Part shown: piece after piece, positions 6,467-13,792 of the stretch
How the letters are laid out: each line of letters starts with the position of its first letter
How positions within the stretch are numbered: position 1 is the stretch's first letter
Assembly (NCBI GenBank): GCA_029239415.1
Contig: JAQZAY010000078.1
Location: 1 to 13,792 of the forward strand
Reading direction: 5' to 3'
Source of the DNA: Pseudomonas sp.
GTDB taxonomy: Bacteria; Pseudomonadota; Gammaproteobacteria; Pseudomonadales; Pseudomonadaceae
Length of the DNA stretch: 13,792 nucleotides
Position numbers and translations under genes: made by a program
Notes under the pieces: generated by a model
What the model saw: the letters and a program-made list of their open reading frames with translations, nothing else
What the model was told of the DNA's origin: nothing
Databases searched by the model: none

Positions 6467-7432
6467 TCAGTCGCCAAAGGCCAGGCCATGGCGCGCCTTG
6501 GTGCTGGCGATCGCAGCCTGCACGGCGAGCAGGCAGTCATCGCGGTAGCGCTCCAGCGCGCCGATGCTGTGGCTGCCCAGTTGCGCCGTGGTGCCTTCGA
6601 CCACGTCGTCGATCAGCCTGTCGGTCAGCGGCGGGGCCGGCAGGTAGGTCCAGGGCAACTGCAGGGCCGGGCCGAACTGGGCCATGAAGTGGCGCATGCC
6701 GGCATCGCCGCCTGCCAGGGTGTAGGTCAGGAAGCTACCCATGAACGACCAGCGCAGGCCGGCACCGAAGCGGATCGCATCGTCGATCTCGCCGGTCGTC
6801 GCCACGCCGTCGTTGACCAGATGCAGGGCCTCGCGCCAGAGGGCTTCGAGCAGGCGGTCGGCGATGAAACCGGGGACTTCCTTGCGCACATGCAAGGGGC
6901 GCATGCCGAGTGCGGTGTAGATGGTCTTCGCCGCCTCGATGGCCTCGGGCGCAGTGTGCTGGCCGCCGACGATTTCCACCAGCGGCAGCAGGTACACCGG
7001 GTTGAACGGATGGCCGACCAGGCAACGCTCCGGACAGGTGGCCGACTCGTAGAATTCGCTGGGCAACAGGCCCGAGGTGCTTGAAGCGATGATCGCCTCG
7101 GGCTTGGCCGCTGCGCTGACCCGGGCATGCAGGTCCAGTTTCAACTCGAGCCGCTCTGGCGCGCTTTCCTGAATGAAGTCGGCGTCGCTCACGCAGGCCT
7201 CGAGGGTGTCCACAAAGCGCAGCCGCTGTTGCGAGGCGCCAGGCGCCAAGCCCTGTTTCTCAAGGGCAGGCCAGGCATCGGCGATGCGCTGGCGCAAGGC
7301 CTGCTCGGCACCGGGAGCCGGGTCCCAGGCAGTCACGTCCAGGCCATGGGCGAGCGCGCGGGCGATCCAGCCGCTGCCGATGACGCCGCTGCCCAGGGCC
7401 GCGAAGGTGTTGATGTCGGTGATGAAAGGCAT
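6467..7432 (-). CDS. cdhA: L-carnitine 3-dehydrogenase
   Basis: A 321-residue NAD-dependent enzyme of the 3-hydroxyacyl-CoA dehydrogenase family. It oxidises the C3 hydroxyl of L-carnitine to 3-dehydrocarnitine in the cytoplasm. An N-terminal Rossmann fold carries GSGVIG (14-19) and an acidic residue after beta-2 in AWDP (D37), favouring NAD over NADP. The family catalytic region is SSTSGL (117-122), [18 protein letters not shown] (140-157) with catalytic His141 and Glu153, and N144. The all-helical C-terminal domain follows from about 185. Length agrees with known carnitine dehydrogenases (about 320). The start at 7432 has AGGAG 6 nt upstream and lies 16 bp after the cdhC stop. The flanking BKACE and thioesterase genes make carnitine far more likely than a fatty acyl-CoA substrate. 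Confidence 0.93.
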   Translation of the reverse strand: MPFITDINTFAALGSGVIGSGWIARALAHGLDVTAWDPAPGAEQALRQRIADAWPALEKQGLAPGASQQRLRFVDTLEACVSDADFIQESAPERLELKLDLHARVSAAAKPEAIIASSTSGLLPSEFYESATCPERCLVGHPFNPVYLLPLVEIVGGQHTAPEAIEAAKTIYTALGMRPLHVRKEVPGFIADRLLEALWREALHLVNDGVATTGEIDDAIRFGAGLRWSFMGSFLTYTLAGGDAGMRHFMAQFGPALQLPWTYLPAPPLTDRLIDDVVEGTTAQLGSHSIGALERYRDDCLLAVQAAIASTKARHGLAFGD

Positions 7433-7448
7433 GTGCGTCTCCTGGGTA

Positions 7449-8333
7449 TCAGCGGCGGGTGAGGTTCATCCTTGCGCGGCCTTCGGCCGGGGTCAGCACG
7501 CGGGCGCCGAGGCGGGTGACGATCTCTGCCGCGCGCTCGACCAGTTGCCCGTTGCTGGCAAGCACGCCGCGGTCCAGATAGAGGTTGTCTTCGAGGCCTA
7601 CCCGCACGTTGCCGCCGAGCAAGATCGCTTGCGCGGCCATGGGCATCTGCATGCGGCCGATGCCAAAGCCCGCCCAGGTGGCCCCGGCCGGCAGGTTGTC
7701 GACCATGGCCTTCATGGTGCCGGTGTCGGCCGGCGCGCCCCATGGGATGCCCAGGCACAGCTGGAAGAGCGGGTCGTCGAGCAGGCCCTCCTTGATCATC
7801 TGCTTGGCGAACCACAGGTGGCCGGTGTCGAAGATCTCCAGCTCTGCCTTCACGCCCAGTTCGGTGATGCGCTTGGCGCCTGCGCGTAGTTGAGCGGGGG
7901 TGGAGACGTAGATGCTGTTGCCATCGCCGAAATTGAGCGTGCCGCAGTCCAGGGTGCAGATCTCCGGCAGCAGTTGCTCGACATGGGCCAGGCGCTCCAG
8001 CGGGCCGATCAGGTCGGTGCCGGTGCCGAATTCCATCGGCGTCTCGCCCGGGCCGATCTCCAGGTCGCCGCCCATGCCGGCGGTAAGGTTGACGATGATG
8101 TCCACGTCCGCCTCGCGGATGCGCTCCATCACTTCGCGGTACAGCGCCACGTCGCGGCTGAAGCGGCCGGTCCGGGGGTCGCGGACGTGGCAGTGGACCA
8201 CGGTGGCGCCGGCCTTGGCGGCCTCGACGGCGGCAGCGGCGATCTGCTCGGGGGTGACGGGGACCAGGTGGCTCTTGCTGGCGGTGTCGCCGGCGCCGGT
8301 GAGGGCGCAGGTGATGATGACTTCGGGGTTCAT
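7449..8333 (-). CDS. cdhC: 3-dehydrocarnitine:acetyl-CoA trimethylamine acetyltransferase-type enzyme (BKACE/DUF849 family)
   Basis: A 294-residue TIM-barrel enzyme of the beta-keto acid cleavage family (BKACE, DUF849, Kce-like). In carnitine degradation it condenses 3-dehydrocarnitine with acetyl-CoA and cleaves the product to betainyl-CoA and acetoacetate. Visible signatures are [13 protein letters not shown] (5-17), the Zn-binding HCHVRDP (H47 and H49), NLTAGMGG (82-89), LDCGTLNFG (128-136), [13 protein letters not shown] (195-207) and [14 protein letters not shown] (243-256), whose Glu248 is the expected third metal ligand. The length is normal for the family. The start at 8333 has GGAGGA about 7 nt upstream. 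It sits between caiX, 136 bp upstream with a strong hairpin in between, and cdhA. The family is certain; the 3-dehydrocarnitine subfamily is assigned from the operon. Confidence 0.92.
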   Translation of the reverse strand: MNPEVIITCALTGAGDTASKSHLVPVTPEQIAAAAVEAAKAGATVVHCHVRDPRTGRFSRDVALYREVMERIREADVDIIVNLTAGMGGDLEIGPGETPMEFGTGTDLIGPLERLAHVEQLLPEICTLDCGTLNFGDGNSIYVSTPAQLRAGAKRITELGVKAELEIFDTGHLWFAKQMIKEGLLDDPLFQLCLGIPWGAPADTGTMKAMVDNLPAGATWAGFGIGRMQMPMAAQAILLGGNVRVGLEDNLYLDRGVLASNGQLVERAAEIVTRLGARVLTPAEGRARMNLTRR

Positions 8334-8407
8334 CGGGTTTTCCTCCGGTCGATGTTCGACGGCCCGTGGCCTCTAGGCGAACGGGGTGTCAGTGGTATTG
8401 GTAGTGG

Positions 8408-8464
8408 CCTCTTCGCTGGCAAGTCGGAGCGCCGAACCGCAGCTCCGGCTTGCCAGCGAAGAGG
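8408..8464. repeat. Long REP-like hairpin between caiX and cdhC
   Basis: Arms 8408-8430 and 8442-8464 pair over 23 positions, all Watson-Crick except one G-T pair, around an 11-nt loop. The outer part CCTCTTCGCTGGCAAG matches the core of the REP pair at 10539-10671. It begins 5 bp after the caiX stop. It may protect the 3' end of caiX mRNA or cause partial termination before cdhCAB. There is no T-tract on the - strand. Confidence 0.8.
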
Positions 8465-8469
8465 TCCTG

Positions 8470-9414
8470 TCAGTTGGCGGTAATCTTCAGGTTGTCCGCC
8501 GCAGGCTTGCCGTCGAAGGTGGTCACGCCCTCGAGCCAGCGCTTCTGGTCCTCGGGATGGTCCTTGAGCCACTGGCGGGCAGAATCGAGGGGGTCCTTGT
8601 GATCAAGCAGCGGCTGCATCATCCGGCTCTCGTCCTCGGCGCTGAAGGTCAGGTTGGCCAGCAACCGGTGGGCGTTGGGGCAGCGCTGTGCGTAGTCCGG
8701 CGCGGTCACCGTCCACACCGTGGCACGCCCTTCGTCCGGGCCCAGCGCGTCCTGGCTGTCGCCCAGGTAGACCATGTCGACGTTGACGTTCATCGGGTGC
8801 GGCGCCCAGCCAAAGAACACCACCGCTTCCTTGCGCCGCACCGCGCGGTCGACGGCGGCGAGCATGCCGGCCTCGCTGGACTCGACCAGCTGGAACTTGC
8901 CCAGCCCGAACTGGTTCTTGGCGATCATCGCCTTGATCTGGGTATTGGCGCCCGAGCCTGGCTCGATGCCATAGATCTTGCCGCCCAGTTCTTTCTCGAA
9001 CGTGTGGATGTCGGCAAACGTCTTCAGCCCTTTGTCGGCCAGGTAGCGGGGCACTGCCAGGGTGGCCCGGGCATCTTCCAGGCTGGGCTTTTCCAGCACC
9101 TTCACCTGCTGCTGCTTCACGAAAGGAGTGATGGTCTGGTTCATGATCGGGTTCCAGTACCCGAGGAACATGTCCAGGCGGTTGTCGCGGATGCCGGCGA
9201 AGATGATCTGTTGCGAGGCGCTGGTCTGCTTGGTCTGGTATCCCAGGCCGTCGAGCAGCACCTGGGCCATGGCGCTGGTGGCGATCACATCGGTCCAGTT
9301 GACCACGCCCAGGCGCACGTTCTTGCAGGCGGCGGGCTCGGCGGCGAACACAGGAGCACTCAAGGTGGCGCTGACGGCAATGGTCAGCAGGCTGCGGCGG
9401 ATCAAGCGGTGCAT
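8470..9414 (-). CDS. caiX: Carnitine-binding periplasmic protein CaiX (orphan ABC binding subunit)
   Basis: A 314-residue OpuAC/ChoX-type binding protein, a paralogue of CbcX. The start at 9414 has GGAGGAG 6 nt upstream and opens a signal peptide (MHRLIRRSLLTIAVSATLSAPVFAA, cleavage near 25). An upstream in-frame ATG at 9477 would precede the signal and is rejected. The aromatic box keeps W40 (VVNWTD), W87 (LGYWNP) and W203 (FGWAPHPMN), but the position of CbcX Tyr114 is Ala117 (ARATLAVP), which may widen the pocket for carnitine. No permease or ATPase gene adjoins it. In Pseudomonas CaiX delivers carnitine to the CbcWV core, encoded here about 6 kb away. It is the first gene of caiX-cdhCAB, divergent from cdhR, with a hairpin directly after its stop. 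Confidence 0.9.
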   Translation of the reverse strand: MHRLIRRSLLTIAVSATLSAPVFAAEPAACKNVRLGVVNWTDVIATSAMAQVLLDGLGYQTKQTSASQQIIFAGIRDNRLDMFLGYWNPIMNQTITPFVKQQQVKVLEKPSLEDARATLAVPRYLADKGLKTFADIHTFEKELGGKIYGIEPGSGANTQIKAMIAKNQFGLGKFQLVESSEAGMLAAVDRAVRRKEAVVFFGWAPHPMNVNVDMVYLGDSQDALGPDEGRATVWTVTAPDYAQRCPNAHRLLANLTFSAEDESRMMQPLLDHKDPLDSARQWLKDHPEDQKRWLEGVTTFDGKPAADNLKITAN

Positions 9415-9567
9415 GGTGGCTCCTCCAACGGCAGTGCATGTTGTTGTCGGGATCGGCCTCTCTGGACCGTGTGACATACGCTACGCGGCCGGCGTGGTGG
9501 AAAATCGCACGCTGGCGACCCAGACTAGTACACCAGCGACCAAGTCCCTTGCGAGGATGCCCAGGCG
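9415..9567. promoter_or_regulatory. caiX-cdhR divergent promoter with 21-bp direct repeats, candidate CdhR site
   Basis: Read towards caiX (- strand), CTTGGTCGCTGGTGT starts at 9544 and CTGGGTCGCCAGCGT at 9523, exactly 21 bp apart and alike at 11 of 15 positions. On the + strand CGCTGG (9510-9515) and CCAGCG (9533-9538) also form a dyad. A weak -10-like TATGTC (9478-9473) follows towards caiX, with the -35 position directly beside the repeats. This fits half-sites for CdhR, the adjacent AraC-type regulator, but binding is inferred. The cdhR side has only a weak GAGG ribosome site at 9553-9556. Confidence 0.5.
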
Positions 9568-10515
9568 ATGCCCGACGCGATCCACTTTCTGCTGCTGCCC
9601 GGCTTTTCGGCCATGGGTTTCATCTCTGCGCTCGAGCCCCTGCGGGTGGCCAACCGGTTTCGCCCCGGGCTGTACCGTTGGCGCGTGCTGAGCCTGGACG
9701 GCGGGCCGGTGCAGGCCAGCAATGGCATGTCGGTGAACGCCGATGCGCCGCTCGCTGGAACGGAGAAGGGGTGGATGCTGCTGGTGGTGGCCGGGTTCGA
9801 TCCGTTGGCGTCCTACAGCCCGTGCCTGCAACACGAGCTTCGACGCCTCGACCATCAAGGGATGGTGCTTGGCGGTATCGACACCGGTGCCGTGGTGCTG
9901 GCCGAGGCCGGCCTGCTCGATGGCCATCGGGCGACCCTGCACTGGGAAGCGCTCGAAGCCTTCAAGGAAAACTATCCCCGGCTGGAGGTCACCCAGGAGC
10001 TGTTCGAGATCGATCGTCGACGCATTACCTGCGCAGGCGGCACGGCATCGATCGACCTGATGCTCGACCTGATCGCCCAGGCCCATGGCGGCGAGCTCGC
10101 GGTGCAGGTGTCCGAGCAGTTCGTGCTCGGCCGCATCCGCCCGCGCCGGGATCACCAGCGCATGCAGATCGCCTCGCGCTATGGCATCAGCAACAAGAAG
10201 CTGGTGCGAGTGATCGGCGAGATGGAAGCCAACACCGAGCAGCTGCTCAATACGCAGGTGCTGGCCGATGGCGTACAGGTGACCCGTCGGCAACTGGAGC
10301 GGTTGTTCAGGTTGTACCTGCATGACACGCCGAGCGGGTTCTACCTGCGGTTGCGGCTGGACAAGGCCCGGCAGCTGTTGAAGCAGACGGACCTGAGCGT
10401 GCTGGAGGTCAGCATTGCCTGCGGGTTCGAGTCGGGGTCGTACTTCACCCGGTGCTATCGGGTCAGGTTCGGGCGTTGTCCGCGGGAGGACAGGCAGGTC
10501 AGCATGGTGTCATGA
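9568..10515 (+). CDS. cdhR: GlxA-type AraC-family regulator of carnitine catabolism, CdhR
   Basis: A 315-residue regulator clearly related to GbdR along its whole length (for example S-ALEPLRVAN, GLLDGHRATLHWEALEAF, GGTASIDLMLDLI). It has a DJ-1/PfpI-like ligand domain (about 4-185) and a C-terminal AraC double HTH (about 215-305), with HTH1 near VLADGVQVTRRQLERLF (231-247) and HTH2 near VLEVSIACGFESGSYFTRCY (278-297). At the DJ-1 elbow it has Asp105 (GIDTGAVV) where GbdR has Cys120. In P. aeruginosa CdhR activates caiX-cdhCAB in response to carnitine. Here it is divergent from that operon across 153 bp. ATG 9568 is the best start, with a weak ribosome site 11 nt upstream; weak translation would suit a low-abundance regulator. 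Confidence 0.9.
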   Translation: MPDAIHFLLLPGFSAMGFISALEPLRVANRFRPGLYRWRVLSLDGGPVQASNGMSVNADAPLAGTEKGWMLLVVAGFDPLASYSPCLQHELRRLDHQGMVLGGIDTGAVVLAEAGLLDGHRATLHWEALEAFKENYPRLEVTQELFEIDRRRITCAGGTASIDLMLDLIAQAHGGELAVQVSEQFVLGRIRPRRDHQRMQIASRYGISNKKLVRVIGEMEANTEQLLNTQVLADGVQVTRRQLERLFRLYLHDTPSGFYLRLRLDKARQLLKQTDLSVLEVSIACGFESGSYFTRCYRVRFGRCPREDRQVSMVS

Positions 10516-10538
10516 GGATAGGCCGGTGACAGGACCGG

Positions 10539-10671
10539 CCCCTTCGCTGGCAAGCCAGCTCCCACAGGTACCAGTGCAGTTCTCAGAGGCTGTATCTGGC
10601 CATCTCACAGGTACAGCGGAGGCCGTATGGCTACTGCGGTACCTGTGGGAGCTGGCTTGCCAGCGAAGGGG
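10539..10671. repeat. Pair of inverted REP elements (perfect 34-bp arms)
   Basis: The arm at 10539-10572 is the exact reverse complement of 10638-10671 (34 of 34), separated by 65 bp. Each arm contains its own small palindrome GCTGGC-AA-GCCAGC with a conserved CCCCTTC flank, the normal form of Pseudomonas REP sequences in an inverted pair. It fills the gap between convergent cdhR and the LprI-like gene, so it probably also acts as a bidirectional terminator or transcript-stabilising end. Confidence 0.85.
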
Positions 10672-10683
10672 GCGCCGCGCAGG

Positions 10684-11085
10684 TTACTGTTGCCCTATGG
10701 ACTGCAGGTATTCCGACCGGTCGTCGCTACGCTGCGCCACGCACAGGTTCCACGCCGCCTCGAACGCCGGGGTCCCGGCCTGCTCGGCATAGGTCTCGAC
10801 CTTGCAGTCGGCATCGCGCAACCCGGCCCACAGCTTCTCGGCGGCCTGCAACCGCGCGGTCAGCTCCCTGACCTTGTCGCCTTCGTCCGGATACTGGTCG
10901 CCAATGCGTTGCACCAGTTCATCGAACGCGCTGGCCAGCTCGCGCTCGGCGGTCTGCCGGCTGAATGCGGCGCAGGCCTGGCTTTGCTGGTCGGTCTCGA
11001 CAGTATCGCAGGGCGTGCTTTCTTCCTCCCCGGCCTGCGCGCCAAGTGCCACGGCCAGCAGAAGCAGCCATGCCATTGATTTCAT
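10684..11085 (-). CDS. Exported LprI/DUF1311-like protein
   Basis: A 133-residue secreted protein. Residues 1-18 (MKSMAWLLLLAVALGAQA) are a signal peptide, giving a mature chain of about 115 residues. It has four cysteines, C26, C38, C94 and C115, and the family hallmark LWAGLRDADCKVE around W86 and C94. This is the pattern of the LprI/DUF1311 family, whose Mycobacterium member inhibits lysozyme; most Gammaproteobacterial members are uncharacterised. The mature protein is helical, acidic and likely held by two disulfides in the periplasm. The start at 11085 has GAGGAG 8 nt upstream. It converges with cdhR over the REP pair and is divergent from the dipeptidase-dgcA operon. Nothing links it to betaine metabolism beyond position. 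Lysozyme inhibition is one possibility and is not shown by the sequence. Confidence 0.78.
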   Translation of the reverse strand: MKSMAWLLLLAVALGAQAGEEESTPCDTVETDQQSQACAAFSRQTAERELASAFDELVQRIGDQYPDEGDKVRELTARLQAAEKLWAGLRDADCKVETYAEQAGTPAFEAAWNLCVAQRSDDRSEYLQSIGQQ

Positions 11086-11368
11086 CGATAATCTCCTCGA
11101 CCGGATGATGGACCGGGTGATTCTCGCTCAGCCACGCGTCGTGCGGTAGCTGTCTGAAAAAAATGTCATCAAAGCCCTGGCCATACCGTTGTCGAGACTG
11201 GATCTCATTGCCAGGCGACGCGCCAGAGCGCGTCGTGTCGCCCGTTGACGCTTTCGGCAAACCCCCTGTCGTTTTTGCATCGGGGCGCCCTGACGCGGGG
11301 GCATATGCTGGCCCCAAAGCGTCGGCACAAAGCTCGGCGCGTCCAGATCAACAAAAGGGGACAGTCTG
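11086..11368. promoter_or_regulatory. Divergent control region before the dipeptidase-dgcA operon
   Basis: These 283 bp hold no gene. A perfect 8-bp dyad CGACGCGC-CAGA-GCGCGTCG lies at 11216-11235. Just before it, CTGG words at 11177 and 11198 are 21 bp apart in the direction of the operon, echoing the spacing upstream of cbcX and caiX but with little further similarity. TTGACG at 11245-11250 has no good -10 partner. In P. aeruginosa the dgc genes respond to GbdR, so an activator site is expected here. Confidence 0.4.
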
Positions 11369-12346
<978 letters not shown>

Positions 12347-12367
12347 GCCGCTCTCCAAGCCTGTGCC

Positions 12368-12390
12368 GCCCCGGCCATAGCCGCCGGGGC
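12368..12390 (+). other. GC-rich hairpin between the dipeptidase-like and V4R-like genes
   Basis: GCCCCGG (12368-12374) and CCGGGGC (12384-12390) form a perfect 7-bp stem with a 9-nt loop, 22 bp after the stop. TTTTT occurs 11 nt later (12402-12406), too far for a standard terminator. It is more likely an mRNA processing or stability element, or a partial terminator. Confidence 0.4.
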
Positions 12391-12422
12391 CATCAATCGA
12401 ATTTTTCTGGAGTTGAGTTTCC

Positions 12423-12953
12423 ATGGCCAAGATCGCCCCGCAATTGCCAATCGAAGTCGACAGCGAGACCGGTGTCTGGACCTCCGATGCCCTGCCGATG
12501 CTGTACGTGCCCCGGCATTTCTTCGTCAACAACCACATTGGCATCGAGGAGGTGCTGGGCGCCGACGCCTACGCCGAGATCCTCTACAAGGCTGGCTACA
12601 AGTCGGCCTGGCACTGGTGCGAGAAAGAAGCCGAATGCCATGGCCTGGAAGGCGTCGCGGTGTTCGAGCACTACATGAAGCGCCTGTCGCAGCGCGGCTG
12701 GGGCCTGTTCAAGATCCAGGACATCGACCTCGACAAGGGCACCGCCAGCGTCAAGCTCGAGCACTCGGCGTTCGTGTATGTGTACGGCAAGGTCGGGCGC
12801 AAGGTCGACTACATGTTCACTGGCTGGTTCGCCGGTGCCATGGACCAGATCCTGGCAGCCCGTGGCAGTTCGATCCGCACTGTGGCCGAGCAGGTCTACG
12901 GTGGTTCGGAACAAGGCCACGACGACGGCCTGTTCATCGTCAAGCCGCTGTAA
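12423..12953 (+). CDS. V4R/DUF5943-like small protein of the dimethylglycine operon
   Basis: A 176-residue soluble protein without signal peptide or membrane segment. After an N-terminal strand-rich part (about 1-35) the sequence resembles the V4R (4-vinyl reductase) small-ligand-binding fold: helix IEEVLGADAYAEILYKAGYKSAWHWC (41-66), Cys66 and Cys72 nearby, two core strands around GWGLFKIQDID and SVKLEHSAFVYVYG, and the closing helix TGWFAGAMDQILAARG (133-148). I recall the same gene as PA5397, annotated DUF5943, always between the dipeptidase-like gene and dgcA. The start at 12423 has GGAG 10 nt upstream. It lies 76 bp after the previous stop and 15 bp before dgcA, so co-expression is clear. 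A chaperone, ligand-binding or accessory role for the DgcA-DgcB enzyme is inference; no catalytic motif is visible. Confidence 0.75.
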   Translation: MAKIAPQLPIEVDSETGVWTSDALPMLYVPRHFFVNNHIGIEEVLGADAYAEILYKAGYKSAWHWCEKEAECHGLEGVAVFEHYMKRLSQRGWGLFKIQDIDLDKGTASVKLEHSAFVYVYGKVGRKVDYMFTGWFAGAMDQILAARGSSIRTVAEQVYGGSEQGHDDGLFIVKPL

Positions 12954-12968
12954 GCCGGAGTACGTGCC

Positions 12969-13792
12969 ATGGCATTCGAAGCGATGTTCCAGCCGATCCA
13001 GATCGGCAAACTGACCATCCGCAACCGCGTCCTCAGTACCGCGCACGCCGAGGTCTACGCCACCGACGGCGGCATGACCACCGACCGCTACGTGAAGTAC
13101 TACGAAGAGAAGGCCAAGGGCGGTATCGGCCTGGCGATCTGCGGCGGCTCCTCGGTGGTGGCCATCGACAGTCCGCAGGAGTGGTGGGCGTCGGTCAACC
13201 TGTCGACCGACCGCATCATCCCGCACTTCCAGAACCTGGCCGATGCCATGCACAAGCATGGCGCCAAGATCATGATCCAGATCACCCACATGGGCCGGCG
13301 CTCGCGCTGGGACGGCTTCAACTGGCCAACCCTGATGTCGCCTTCGGGCATCCGCGAACCGGTGCACCGCGCCACCTGCAAGACCATCGAGGTCGAGGAG
13401 ATCTGGCGGGTGATCGGCAACTACGCCCAGGCCGCGCGCCGGGCCAAGGAAGGCGGCCTGGACGGCGTCGAGCTGTCGGCCGTGCACCAGCACATGATCG
13501 ACCAGTTCTGGAGCCCGCGGGTCAACAAGCGCACCGATGAATGGGGCGGCACTTTCGAAGGCCGCATGAAGTTCGGCATGGAAGTGCTCAAGGCCGTGCG
13601 CGCCGAGGTCGGCGATGACTTCTGCGTGGGCATGCGTATCTGTGGCGATGAGTTCCACCCCGATGGCCTGAGCCACGAGGACATGAAGGAGATCGCCAAG
13701 TACTACGACGCCACCGGCATGCTCGACTTCTTCGGCGTGATCGGCTCCGGGTGCGACACCCACAACACCCTGGCCAACGTCATCCCGAACAT
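12969..13792 (+). CDS. dgcA: Dimethylglycine demethylase subunit DgcA (3' truncated by window edge)
   Basis: The first 274 codons of a protein expected to be near 690 residues; the reading frame is open at the window end. The visible part is the old-yellow-enzyme/trimethylamine dehydrogenase type FMN barrel: LFQP-type start MFQPIQIGKLTIRNRV (6-21), QITHMGRRS (104-112), and AVHQHMIDQFWSPRVNKRTDEWGG (171-194), the family signature. No Cys lies in the segment RNRVLSTAHAEVYATDGG, so the covalent cysteinyl-FMN of trimethylamine dehydrogenase looks absent, though I have not aligned it. The Fe-S and NAD/FAD-like domains would follow outside the window. In P. aeruginosa DgcAB with an electron-transfer flavoprotein converts dimethylglycine to sarcosine and formaldehyde. 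GGAG lies 8 nt before ATG 12969. Identity rests on family plus the preceding gene order. Confidence 0.9.
   Translation, partial: MAFEAMFQPIQIGKLTIRNRVLSTAHAEVYATDGGMTTDRYVKYYEEKAKGGIGLAICGGSSVVAIDSPQEWWASVNLSTDRIIPHFQNLADAMHKHGAKIMIQITHMGRRSRWDGFNWPTLMSPSGIREPVHRATCKTIEVEEIWRVIGNYAQAARRAKEGGLDGVELSAVHQHMIDQFWSPRVNKRTDEWGGTFEGRMKFGMEVLKAVRAEVGDDFCVGMRICGDEFHPDGLSHEDMKEIAKYYDATGMLDFFGVIGSGCDTHNTLANVIPN

Noticed and set aside
9415..9477. N-terminal extension of CaiX to an ATG at 9477
   Set aside because: It would precede the signal peptide; GGAGGAG lies 6 nt before the ATG at 9414.
9514..9538. IS-type terminal inverted repeats at the CGCTGG/CCAGCG dyad
   Set aside because: Arms are 6 bp with 17 bp between them and no transposase gene; a regulatory dyad is simpler.
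12393..13763. 456-residue open frame on the - strand opposite the V4R-like gene and dgcA
   Set aside because: Antisense shadow; the + strand has ribosome sites and clear family signatures.

Overview
The window looks like chromosomal DNA of a fluorescent Pseudomonas, closest in layout to the P. putida group. Supporting this are the high GC content with strong third-position GC, the purine-rich Shine-Dalgarno sites, REP-type palindromes built on CTTCGCTGGCAAG, and a gene order (hisF, cbcVWX, gbdR, carnitine cluster, dipeptidase-dgcA operon) that I recall from P. putida and P. aeruginosa. I see no mobile elements, tRNA, rRNA or CRISPR array.

The region is a quaternary-ammonium uptake and catabolism locus. 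Left edge (2-553, + strand): the 3' part of hisF, ended by a hairpin shared with the convergent cbcV. 608-3651 (- strand): cbcX-cbcW-cbcV, an ABC importer for choline, betaine and carnitine. 3652-4307: a 656-bp non-coding divergent control region with 21-bp phased repeats, dyads and a weak sigma54-like element. 4308-5414 (+): gbdR, the betaine/dimethylglycine-responsive activator. 5480-5737 (-): a small unknown gene. 5961-9414 (-): the carnitine operon caiX-cdhC-cdhA-cdhB, with a long hairpin between caiX and cdhC. 9568-10515 (+): cdhR, the divergent carnitine regulator. 10539-10671: a perfect 34-bp REP inverted pair between convergent genes. 10684-11085 (-): an exported LprI/DUF1311-like protein. 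11369 to the right edge (+): an M19 dipeptidase-like gene, a small V4R/DUF5943-like gene and the start of dgcA.

Together the genes describe one pathway. CbcX and CaiX capture substrates and share the CbcWV membrane core. CdhA oxidises carnitine to 3-dehydrocarnitine. CdhC converts this with acetyl-CoA to betainyl-CoA and acetoacetate, and CdhB releases glycine betaine. Betaine demethylation (genes outside the window) gives dimethylglycine, which DgcA with its partners converts to sarcosine. CdhR and GbdR are related GlxA-type AraC regulators that sense successive intermediates.

The most unusual points are an M19-family protein that seems to have lost most of its binuclear metal site, 21-bp phased direct repeats in front of cbcX and caiX that look like half-sites for the two paralogous regulators, and a strong hairpin between caiX and cdhC that could set different expression of binding protein and enzymes.
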